Origin: Elysia crispata
Taxonomy: Eukaryota > Mollusca > Gastropoda > Plakobranchidae
Assembly (NCBI GenBank): GCA_033675545.1
Contig: JAWDGP010004058.1
Span: 501,001 to 565,000 of the forward strand
Length of the DNA stretch: 64,000 nucleotides
Reading direction: 5' to 3'
Of this stretch, positions 51,978 to 64,000 are shown piece after piece. The position numbers and the translations under genes are program-made. How positions within the stretch are numbered: position 1 is the first letter of the stretch; each line of letters starts with the position of its first letter. The notes below the pieces were generated by a model. It saw nothing but the letters and a program-made list of their open reading frames with translations, was not told where the DNA came from and ran no database searches.

Positions 51978-53066
51978 TTTCAATTTTATTTCACATTTTC
52001 AGGCCTTAAATGATTTTGCCTTTAAATTTTTCTGAAGTGAAATTTTACATACGGGCCATTTTTTCATATTTCTATAGTAAATTGAGAGAGCTTGAGACAG
52101 ATGCTATAACGACAAATAATTTACAATTTAGCCAAACACACAGTACATTGTGTAAAGCTTACTTGAAACTGCCAATGTTGCAGAGCAAATACTAAATATA
52201 AACTTGGGTTCAATAACATGATATATGTCAAAAATGCTTATCTAAAAATCAGTCTCCATGTTTCAGTTTCAATTTTCTTTATAAATTATCCTTGCTAGAC
52301 TAAATTTGGCTTCTCATTACATGAATTCAACTGTTCTTGATGAAGCAAGCTTCAAAATCTAGGTATTACAAGTATCTGCATAGTACATCACTAGACAATA
52401 ACACATGGATGCCTTTTTGCACCATATATAACATTTCTTGTCAAGTTGACAGAGCTTTAAATGAATTACGGTATTTGTTGAACAAAATGCGTAAGTGACA
52501 TTAATGTTTCAAATCAACCATTTAATTCTAAGTAAAAACTCAGTCACATAACAGTATTCACCTTACTGCTTCATAATATGGGATTTAAATAAAAGATATA
52601 GCGTACACAATGCAATGCCATTTGTACTGGTACAATGTGTTAATTGTTTTATGTACAGAAGGTGAATCTAAATTTTCGGTACCCCCTGAATCCAAAAGCC
52701 ACTGACTTGCCAAAACTTACAGTTTCTTTACCAGAATACATGAAACATGTTGGGCTATCTAATTAGATATTTAACTATCATCAAAAAAAATTTTAAACAA
52801 AAGCGTGCAACCAGAATAGATGTGATTTTATTAAATTGGTGATTTCTATTGTAGTTCTAGTTGATCTGATCGACATACACATTTTTCCTATTGCCAGCTG
52901 CTTTACAATAACATTGATACATGTAGGCCCGACATCATTCAATTAATGATATTGATATCCTCTCATACATTGAGATACACGATATTGGTGAGTGTATCGT
53001 GAACTTAGTAATGGTCAAATGACATGATTTCTGAATCAGAAACTTAACATTCTGCTTAAAGACTTG

Positions 53067-53099
53067 GTCATATGACCTCTGACAGTGTATCACTGTCAG
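53067..53099. promoter_or_regulatory. Two adjacent perfect inverted repeats
   Basis: GTCATATGAC at 53067-53076, and CTGACAGTG-TAT-CACTGTCAG at 53079-53099. Possible dimer-binding site; no adjacent gene recognised. Confidence 0.45.
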
Positions 53100-54963
53100 T
53101 GTCAGTATTAAATGCGTCATGACATTTGCGGATACATCAACTCGCATTCTATATTATACACGTACAATATAATTATCATGATTGTTGTGCATTACGAAAT
53201 AACCTACTTATTACAAGTGCATGTATTAATCTCACGACAAGAATAAGATTGCGGGCAGATCCAAGTCTTGAGTTGAAGACAATCCATGAAAGTCTGACTA
53301 GTTTATACACACGAGTTTACCCGTGACGTCAAGAAAGTCTTTGCGTGTGACGTAGTTTGAAGTCGAATTTCATATAGGATGTAATTTACTAACCTTCTTA
53401 CTGTGAATTATTCAAATTTCGATTCCTTTCACAATTCCATTGGGAAGTTATGAAAATACACGTGCACACATTTGATGTTGAGTTGTACTAATACATAGGT
53501 GCATGTTCGAAACTGTGCGATATAGAACTCAGAAGTTAGAACTGCTTAATACAATGTAAAGGCTTTAGTATAATACAATGCTCAAATCACAATGACCGTT
53601 TAAATCCGGTTGCCATATTGTTGGTGCTTTTTCCGAATCAGAGTGAGAGAGCCTAGTTTTAACAAAGTAAAACTACAACTAGTACAAGACACCTTCATTA
53701 TAAAATATGACAACATCCCTGTTGATGCAGGTAGGCCTACATGTACACTATACAATCTACAATGATGTTGGCATTTAAATTTGCACCTGTACCCTCATTT
53801 TTCTCCATATACGAGCACACTGAGTTAAAGAATAGAGCTATTTATACTCCTACATTTCAATCGCATTGTGAGGAGTAAATTCAATAGGGGAATGTGTTTA
53901 TAGTATTACTATTACTAATAGTGTTAGTCTAGTACGGTATATGGTTTGAAGGTCGAACTCTTTCATGCTCAACATTAATTAGCCTGTATTTCTGGGTTAT
54001 TTTGTCTCTTTGTGGGTATAAGCACACTCATACAAAAATAGAACAAAATGCTACTTTTAACCTCGGCTTCAATTCATCGAGAGATTAAAATACACTTACA
54101 TATACGTACACATTAATATACATGTATTCTAACAGTAACTTATCCTTTTTTGAACAATAATAAGTTTGAAGAATCGAGGGTTAAAAATAAATATATGTAG
54201 AGCATCAACATCATTAATACATGTAGTAGAAAATTCTGCATGTAAATCTATTATATTAATCAGCCATCATACAGTGAATTTCAAGATTAGTTATCCACAG
54301 TATTAGTAAATAAAATAATACACGTACATATATTGTCTTACTGTCACTGTCAGTGTTGTCTTAAAAGTTTATTCAGGCTGTGTAATACAGTATAGCAACT
54401 AGCATACTTAGAGCCCATTGAATAACGAACTTGTAAAAAAGGTAAATGTACCACTACCAGTCAGGTTACGAATTTTTGCATAGAAATGCAGATCCGCAAA
54501 TTTTTGTCGTTTACATACATCGCAACACAAGAAAAAGAATTAGCTAGACACTATTTTAATCGATACAAGTACAGCTGTAACACACAGCCTATTACATGTA
54601 TTATTCAGAACACACGGTCATAAAATCAGACATAATTGATTCAACGCCAAATCGCCATAACAACTTCAGCCATTTCTGTGTACATGTATTCCAATTTTCA
54701 TTGAAAAAAAAAACAAAACAAAACAAAAAATGAAAGCAATTTCAGCGCTAATTCTGTGTATTCATTTATTTTCTGAAGATCCAGTTTCGGAAAGCAAAGG
54801 CTTCCTGATAGCAACGTACTATTTTGCGAGAATTTTTATCTTAATGATAATGTTACAAGGGGACTGTGGGTAGGTTTGTATTTGCTGTACCGAGATACCA
54901 TTATTTCACCATCTCTGCCGCTCCTGATTCAAATTAATCTCTACTACCTCTTTAAATTTTTAG

Positions 54964-55146
<183 letters not shown>

Positions 55147-55148
<2 letters not shown>

Positions 55149-55718
55149 ATGTAATAAAATGCCCAAGAGTACAAAATAATCAGCTTGTGTACGTATTGTA
55201 ATTTGTATTTGGAAACTGAACTCTTCTAAACTCCATTCATGATTCAGTGGAGAGGTCAAGGTTGTTCTTGCCAATGCTTTACTGCAACAAGGCACACGCT
55301 CCCTTTGACTTTCCTAGGGAAGGGCAAGAAAAAGAGCAGAGGTCTACATCATGCTAAATTGGGCTTGGTGTCTCCAGAGAGGATTTTATGACTGTATCCT
55401 CTCCGATATCTCACAAATCTGGGGCCTTGGGCTAGAGCCGGTACTAGTATTGTACCGTAGTTAGTACTATAGTACTGTAGTGTACTAGTACATGTAGTAG
55501 TGGGACCACCTGCTAGTCGTCACGCCTAGAAATGATGATATGGGGCTGTTGCCTTCTCAGTGTCACTATCTTCACGCTTGACTGAGTTTTACCTGCACAT
55601 CAGGCCACACAACAGTCCCTGACCCTGGTCTACACGCGTCTCCATCCTCTCCTCTTGGCCTGACCCTCTTCCTTCCCACACTCTTTTCTTCTTCTTCTTC
55701 TCTTTACGACTACTACTA
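55147..55718. other. Non-coding interval
   Basis: Less AT-rich than its surroundings; no supported gene. A GTACTAGTA-rich patch lies near 55,440-55,495. Confidence 0.35.
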
Positions 55719-55935
<217 letters not shown>

Positions 55936-56673
55936 ATTTGTTACTACCACTGTACTATTACTACTGCATATATACAACCACTCCTTCCATTAATTCTGCA
56001 TGCTATATAAACCGTTATCAACACATCTAGCATGGTCTCGAAATCGCGTCTACTGTTCGAAGAGATTCATGTCATGTTGTGAAACAGACCTACGTGCATT
56101 GATCAACTTTATGTATGCTCTCTGAAACGCCATGGCCAACTTACCGTAACCAAAGCCAATACTACCTCTCTTCCCGCACCTATATAATAAATTGTGAATA
56201 CAACAAGGGTAATGAACTCACAGTTCTTTTTAGTTAGGTAGGTGAGACTGAGAGTGGCCTTTAATGACAATGAGGGACCAAACACTAAAAGGTTAATGAA
56301 CCCTTTCTACGAATTCTCAGGTTCGTTCTGAGACTTGGGCGACACAAAACTATAGGAATCTAATTAGTTAACATTCCTTCATTGTTCGTTCGCTTAACTA
56401 GCTGTAAGTTACACGTACTATAGTGATTGTGTACGACGGAGATCAATACACAAGTACAGCCGGCCCCAAAAAAATGATCTTGAATCTAGATCTAGTGAGA
56501 GTAAACACTCAACATTCCACAGCAGTTTCTTTTACGCCGTCGCCCATGCGTTCATTAACCTCAGACAAGTCAGAGGAAAGTTCGGTCCTGCGTATTAATT
56601 TTTCTGCGGTACTTTTGGCTCAAGCTTAATAAATATTTTGTTCTGTGAATGGCACCGATAAGTAATGAGTGAT
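55936..56673. other. Non-coding interval
   Basis: No gene recognised. The plus frame at 56,423-56,629 begins with GTG rather than ATG and resembles no family I know. Confidence 0.35.
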
Positions 56674-57442
<769 letters not shown>

Positions 57443-57500
57443 TTTACCATGTTATATGCACCCGCTGATCCGCACTGATCACTTTAGGTTGCACGTTTTA

Positions 57501-57503
<3 letters not shown>

Positions 57504-57571
<68 letters not shown>
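57504..57571. repeat. (TA)n microsatellite
   Basis: Pure TA, about 68 bp. Confidence 0.97.
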
Positions 57572-57574
<3 letters not shown>

Positions 57575-57807
57575 ATATGTATATATAACCAAAAAAACAA
57601 AACAACTACATGTACAAAACAAAACAAATCAAAAACTATGTTAACGCTTTATTCATGACGGCTCTACATTTTCTTTCATGTACTCCTGTGTGTCGAGTTT
57701 TGAGCCGTGAAATAAATGCAACAACTTGAGGCTAGCAGCTAGTATGCACCGTGTAAACGTGCCTCTTGGGCACATTGTATCAGTGCAGGGCTACAGGTTC
57801 AACGACA

Positions 57808-57920
57808 AGGTCAAAGGTCAAACGTGCCGTGCTGGCTAGTCTGTGACTCAGCAGATTGTTACCGATGAGCAAGACACTCAGTTAAATATAAGCGCAGGTT
57901 CAGTCCGTTCACTTTTCATT
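57808..57920 (+). promoter_or_regulatory. Candidate promoter: DR1, ARE/AP-1, TATA, initiator
   Basis: A perfect DR1 nuclear-receptor element AGGTCA-A-AGGTCA lies at 57808-57820. TGACTCAGCA at 57844-57853 fits both AP-1 and the antioxidant response element. TATAAG is at 57887-57892, and an initiator-like TTCATTTT has its A at 57918, 31 bp from the TATA start. The order suits a plus-strand start. No ATG-initiated gene follows: the open frame at 57,949-58,131 starts with GTG, so a first non-coding exon would be needed. Confidence 0.4.
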
Positions 57921-58146
57921 TTCACTTTTCACTTTTAGCAGCTTCGCGGTGAATACACGACAATTTATCGCTGCGTGCACGAAATACTTCGCAATTTTTT
58001 TATCAGGACTGTCTGAGTGTCTCGTTGATTTCGTCTTGAGGGAAGACCCAGGATTGACGTTTTTAGCATGCAAGCCGTTTTCCTTTCTCCTTCTAGTTTA
58101 TTACTTTAGCTTAGGCCTACCCCTGTTTTAGAGTATGATATAATAA

Positions 58147-58149
<3 letters not shown>

Positions 58150-58223
<74 letters not shown>

Positions 58224-58495
58224 AGAGAATGAGAATGAAAGAGTGTGAGTGAGATTGAGAATGAAAGAGTGTGAGTGAGAGAGAGGGAGACGGAGAGAAT
58301 GAGAGAGAGACAGCGAGAAAGAGAGAGATAGATAATGTTACAGAGAATGAGAGTGAGAGAGATGGAGACAGAGAGAATGAGGGAGAGGGAGAGAGAGAGA
58401 GATAGATAATGATATAGAGAATGAGAGTGAAAGAGAGATAGATAGATAGAAAGATAGATTCAAACAGATAGATAGAAGACAGGAACGAGCGAGCG

Positions 58496-58559
<64 letters not shown>

Positions 58560-58560
58560 T
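58150..58560. repeat. GA-rich microsatellite complex
   Basis: Pure GA at both ends, with GAATGAGA, GTGAGT and GATAGATA variants between. Confidence 0.95.
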
Positions 58561-58876
58561 AAAAAGCCATAGCTGGCAGAGTGGACATAGGTGCATCTCA
58601 GTAAACTTAGGCGACTTAAAACTTGTGAATGTACTTCAACCCCCAGTACAGGTGTCTCTAGGCTATTATAGGACTCAAAGTTACGATGTTCTCCTTTCAA
58701 GCTGTGTTCTGTGTAAGTCAACATTACGCAAATTGCAACTAGTACTGTGTATCCTCTATCTCAGCTACCCACAACTTAAAATCTATGAAGCGACTGTTTT
58801 TGAGAAGACAGATTCTAGTTCTGTATCAAATACCTCAAATAAATTAGGGGACGTTAAATTTCTTCTTTTGGGGAGA

Positions 58877-59057
58877 CTTTGTCATTGTTAATTGTAAACT
58901 TTGTCATTGTAAACTGTAACCTTTGTTTTTGTAAATTGTAACCTTTGCCGTTGTAAACTGTAAGCTTTGCTATTGCAAACTGTAACCTTTGTTTATTGTA
59001 AATTTAAATGTAATATTTGTTATTGAAATTGTTACCTTTGTCATTGTAAATTGTTAC
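58877..59057. repeat. Degenerate 18-22-bp tandem repeat
   Basis: About eight units of the type AACTTTGTCATTGTAAACTG, increasingly diverged to the right. Confidence 0.85.
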
Positions 59058-59197
59058 GGCGCCTATCTCTCCCCCCCCCCCCCCACCCCACCCCCCCTCC
59101 CCAAAACCTGCTCAGAGCTCAACACCAGTTCAGTTTAAAGAGATATTTTTAAAATCTTGTTTCTTTTCACGAAAATAAAATCCCTTCACCGCTTCAC

Positions 59198-59333
59198 ACT
59201 TCCTTAAGTAACTAGATCTAGATCTATGCGGACTTCCTTAAGTAACTAGATCTAGATCTATGCGGACTTCCTTAAGTAACTAGATCTAGATCTATGCGAA
59301 CTTCCTTAAGTAACTAGATCTAGATCTATGCGA
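59198..59333. repeat. 34-bp tandem repeat, four copies
   Basis: Copies at 59198, 59232, 59266 and 59300, each ACTTCCTTAAGTAACTAGAT followed by CTAGATCTATGCG; nearly identical. Confidence 0.96.
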
Positions 59334-59512
59334 ACTTTTGCCTGCTCAATATAATCATACCATAACGTTCTATGTATCAAATTCTCAAAACATTATCAGT
59401 GAAACCCTGTTTGTTTTAACCTTCGCACTGGCAAAGATTACGCATAAGGCCAAATACAGAGCTGAACAGGTGCCAAAATGGCGCCTCTCTTTAGCGAGAA
59501 TAACATCTAGAA

Positions 59513-59721
59513 CAGTGGTTCTTAATCTAGGTTCGATCGAACCCTTGGGGTTCGGTGGGTCGATCTCAGGGGTTCGGCAGAGCCAGTAAAAACACATGTC
59601 TATGTCTTGAATTTGAAAAAAAAATAATCATATTTTAATTTTCACTAAAGAGGGGGTCAGTGAATCCGCATAATTATGAAACTGGTGGGGTTCGGTACCT
59701 CCCACAAGGTTAGAACCACTG
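59513..59721. mobile_element. hAT-type MITE with target-site duplication
   Basis: 209 bp. The left end CAGTGGTTCTTAATCTAGGTT mirrors the right end, whose complement is CAGTGGTTCTAACCTTGTGG, the classic hAT terminal sequence. It is flanked by an 8-bp duplication with one mismatch: ATCTAGAA at 59505-59512 and ATCTAAAA at 59722-59729. Subterminal GGGGTTCGG words recur three times, and GGTTCGATCGAACC is a perfect palindrome. No transposase. Confidence 0.85.
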
Positions 59722-59909
59722 ATCTAAAATCTAATCCAAAAGTAAAGAAAAGGGACGTAGAAGTCTGAGTATGGAAAAGGGGAAGAGGGGGTGTGGAGAG
59801 GAGGCACTTGAGGAAAAATATGGCTCTAAAGACAGATTGGATACTAAAAAGGAAAGGGGTGGGGGGCAGTGTAGTTGATTTCGATCATTAGAAAGAAAGA
59901 GAGCAAGAT

Positions 59910-61239
<1,330 letters not shown>

Positions 61240-61650
61240 ATCGATACGGCACCCATCGCCTTTTGAGATACATTGTATATCTCTGGTTTGCCAACTTGTT
61301 GGATAAAGCCCGTCCACAACGTAGTGATCTCAATCTTGCTTCACAACACTACCCTCCCCCCCCCCAATTAAAAAATAAATAAATAAAAATAAAAATAAAA
61401 ATCGGGCATGCGCAGGGATATTGCATAATTAATGAGCGCCGGTATTTTTTTTTTTTTATTGAGATTCATTGTATAATTTTATCTCCGGTTTGCCTACTTG
61501 TTGAATAAAGTCCATCCACTACGTAGTGATCTTAAACCTTGCCCGACACATACAACAAACCCCTCCATCATGCATGAAAGGGCTATGCATAATATATGAG
61601 GACCAGGTCGTTTGAGATAATTTTACCCTCCGGATAAGACTCATGGGGGG
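61240..61650. repeat. Diverged tandem repeat of about 170-190 bp, 2.5 copies
   Basis: TTGAGATACATTGTAT, CTCTGGTTTGCCAACTTGTT, and TAGTGATCTCAA in the first copy match TTGAGATTCATTGTAT, CTCCGGTTTGCCTACTTGTT and TAGTGATCTTAA about 185 bp on. A shorter third copy near 61,590 keeps TGCATAATATATGAG and TTTGAGATAATTTTA. Confidence 0.75.
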
Positions 61651-62415
61651 ACTTAGAGGACGAAAAACTTATGAAAAAAATCGAGCGGTCAACTAATGGT
61701 CAAGCAACCGATTGACCACCAATCAAGAACACGAGAGTCCGAAGTGTTGGGGAAACGATCTAAGGACATTGAAAACAAATCTTTCCCCTCGCTGGACTGT
61801 TAAATTGAAGGCCTGCCCCAAACTCACACTGTCATAGATTGCATTCACAGTTTTTTTTTTTTTTAATCATCACACTGCGACGCCAAAGTTTTCATTTGTA
61901 CTGTGTCCAATTTCACTAAAATTAGACCTAGCGTCCATTTCCATCCCCTAAAAACATAATATTCTATATGCCCTGTTAATTTTAGAACTAACAGTCAAGC
62001 AAAATGGGTCAATTCGCTGACATTTGTTCTAGACCCAACATAATTATGAGTGTAAGGCGAATAAAAGTTTAAAAACCATTTTCTCAAAACCACGTCATGT
62101 GGACATAGAACAAAATGAAAACTGAGGCAAGCGTCGGTTATGCTAAAAGGGTATGTAAAACCGATTGCTATACCGCTGGGGAAAAAAAGAGGCAAGTTGC
62201 ATTATCTTTGTACTGTTTGACTCGAAAAGACTCGAACTCCTGTAATTAAATTTGTAACGGCAAGGATCCCGCGACAGCTGTAGGTCAACAAGGCGGATCT
62301 TTCTGCCCGGTCTCTAACACCAGACCACCTCCGACTCTCACTCTCAGAGACACACACACACAGACATACACACTCACAGTCACACACAGATACACTGCCG
62401 GTTTTTTTTTTAATT
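61651..62415. other. Non-coding interval
   Basis: No gene recognised; CA-rich near 62,345-62,395. Confidence 0.35.
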
Positions 62416-62576
<161 letters not shown>

Positions 62577-62639
62577 TCCCCTTTTCTTTTTCCTTGTGTA
62601 AATTAATCGCACCATCAATCTGCCGTGTGCACGCATAGA

Positions 62640-62800
62640 ACCTTGATAAAGGCTTATGAGACGTTTTTGAATAGTTTTATTTAAAGGGCTTATGAGACGT
62701 TTCTGTAAACATGTATAACAAGGATTTAGGAGATGTTCTTTGTATAAATGTATTGCAAGGGCTTAAGAGACGTATTTGTATAGATGTATAGCGAGCTGCC
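62640..62800. repeat. Degenerate repeat of about 50 bp, three to four copies
   Basis: GGCTTATGAGACGTTT at about 62,650 and 62,687 is followed by GGATTTAGGAGATGTT (62,723) and GGCTTAAGAGACGTAT (62,760), each with a TGTATA-type end. Confidence 0.7.
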
Positions 62801-63249
62801 GGGTGTGTCCTTGAGGAAGCTTCCCGCTGAAGTGTGACACGCGCTGTCTGTTACTCCCCAGGTTGCTGTGGCCTCCCTCCTGCCTCCTGCCTCCTGCCTC
62901 CCTTTCCTCACCAATCATTGTACCTCCGTTCACCTCATACAAAGAACTCTCAACCTCTTGTTTCCTTCCTTTTTTTCTTCATTCCACTCGTTTTTGTTTT
63001 TTAAGTTCATGCCAGCGACTGAAGGATAGAGATTTTTTCCCACCTAGTTTTCGTCGCCTAAGTTATTTAGTAGAGCCCAACCCCTTCCCCCCTATCCCAA
63101 CGGTAGGAAAACCGCAAACCTTGTAGTGCGTGTGTATTGGTGTGTGTGTGTGTGTGTATGTGTGCTTTGTTGTCATTCGATCTATGTATCAAACTGTCTC
63201 GCTGAGTCACAGTTTGGCCCGTTGTCTCGCTCTCGTATGTCTCTGTCTG
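62801..63249. other. Non-coding interval
   Basis: Pyrimidine-rich, with TGCCTCC repeats at about 62,880 and a TG run near 63,140; no gene supported. Confidence 0.35.
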
Positions 63250-63279
63250 GTTTGTCTGCAGTTTGTCTTTAGGGAATTT

Positions 63280-63690
63280 GGAACTAAAAGTTCAGTGGGG
63301 TTAAGCTATGAAGCACTACGCTGCTTTTTTTTATTTCTATTTTCTTTTTTTTTTTTGTTTTGTGTTTCCTCTTTTCCTTATCTTTCTACCCAGCTGTTAT
63401 ATCAGCTTGTCTGCAAGTCTTTATGGAACTAAAAGTTTAATGTGGTTAACTTTTAAAGATCTCCGCTGCCTTTTTTTTTTTTTTTTAAATTTCTATTCTT
63501 TGTTGTTGTAAATTTGAACTTTTCCTTATCTTATACCCAGCTGTTATAATTATTAGGTGGTGTTCTAGTCTTTACGGAACTAAAAGTTCGATGTGTTTAA
63601 CTTTTAAAGCTCTCCACTGCTTTTTTTTCGTTTCTATTTGTTTATATCTAGTGTTTTTCCTTATCTAGCTACCCAGCTCTTAAAATAGAT
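63280..63690. repeat. Tandem repeat of about 150 bp, three copies
   Basis: GGAACTAAAAGTT occurs at 63280, about 63425 and about 63576. Each is followed by a CACTGC/CGCTGC word, a T-rich tract and TACCCAGCT. Moderately diverged. Confidence 0.85.
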
Positions 63691-63750
63691 ATTTCCCTCA
63701 ACTTTTATCACTTCCTCCTTCACCCTCTTCATCCAGTGATTCTACAGGGT

Positions 63751-64000
63751 CTGGCTTGAGGCATAGTTGCTAATCTGTGTCTGGCTTGAGGCATAGTTGC
63801 TAATCTGTGTCTGGCTTGAGGCATAGTTGCTAATCTGTGTCTGGCTTGAGGCATAGTTGCTAATCTGTGTCTGGCTTGAGGCATAGTTGCTAATCTGTGT
63901 CTGGCTTGAGGCATAGTTGCTAATCTGTGTCTGGCTTGAGGCATAGTTGCTAATCTGTGTCTGGCTTGAGGCATAGTTGCTAATCTGTGTCTGGCTTGAG
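63751..64000. repeat. 30-bp perfect tandem array running off the right edge
   Basis: Eight identical copies beginning CTGGCTTGAGGCATAGTTGC plus a partial ninth. On the minus strand it is open with the ten-residue period MPQARHRLAT, a consequence of the unit being a multiple of three. Confidence 0.98.

Noticed and set aside
57949-58131. 60-residue frame after the candidate promoter at 57.9 kb
   Set aside because: Begins with GTG, not ATG, and shows no family resemblance.
59338-59597. Opposed frames of 70-83 residues around 59.4-59.6 kb
   Set aside because: They span the boundary of the hAT MITE and have no coding support.
63729-63974. Minus-strand decapeptide-repeat frame MPQARHRLAT
   Set aside because: Unit length of 30 keeps the frame open; no start context or flanking coding sequence.

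Overview
The window looks like AT-rich, repeat-dense nuclear DNA from an invertebrate animal, most likely a mollusc and probably a gastropod. That placement is inference. It rests on animal-type split genes with GT-AG introns, an animal NELF-E and an IER2/IER5-family gene, non-LTR and SINE remnants, and very abundant TA, GA/CT and trinucleotide microsatellites. I see no bacterial genes, CRISPR array or retrovirus-like element.

Layout. 1-3.4 kb: repeats and the first coding exon (3192-3300, minus) of an unrecognised gene that runs leftwards out of the window. 3.4-6.9 kb: gene-poor, with many AGATCT-type words. 7.16-15.58 kb (plus): a complete ten-exon gene for NELF-E, whose exon lengths sum to exactly 834 nt (277 codons plus stop). 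A SINE lies in one intron, a 245-bp duplication in another, and two extra copies of part of exon 9 lie just after that exon. 17.05-21.1 kb: a roughly 54-bp tandem array split by a LINE copy whose 5' part is inverted. It is followed by an orphan terminal-type exon at 21,148. 21.4-30 kb: microsatellites, an old LINE fragment and a 2.4-kb minisatellite with a 30/31-bp unit. 34.43-36.29 kb (plus): an intronless BTB-BACK-Kelch-like gene. 37-46.7 kb: non-coding, with short tandem arrays, pogo/Tigger-like remnants and two copies of a dispersed hairpin-bearing repeat (a third copy is at 29.65 kb). 48.38-49.59 kb (plus): an intronless IER5-like immediate-early gene with CCAAT boxes, a CRE and a CArG-like box upstream. 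49.6-64 kb: its long 3' UTR, then a repeat field with 2.5 kb of trinucleotide arrays, a promoter-like segment at 57.8 kb, a hAT-type MITE at 59.5 kb and a perfect 30-bp array that runs off the right edge.

The genes do not form an operon. By family knowledge, NELF-E acts in promoter-proximal pausing of RNA polymerase II, the BTB-Kelch protein is probably a Cullin-3 substrate adaptor, and the IER5-like protein is a stimulus-induced nuclear regulator. Paused immediate-early transcription is a conceptual link between the first and third, but nothing in the sequence shows they interact.

I did not find a clear new biological system. The most unusual observations are the partial exon-9 triplication in NELFE, the orphan exon with matching phase beyond the 54-bp array, the inverted LINE, and the dispersed repeat whose hairpin shows compensatory changes.
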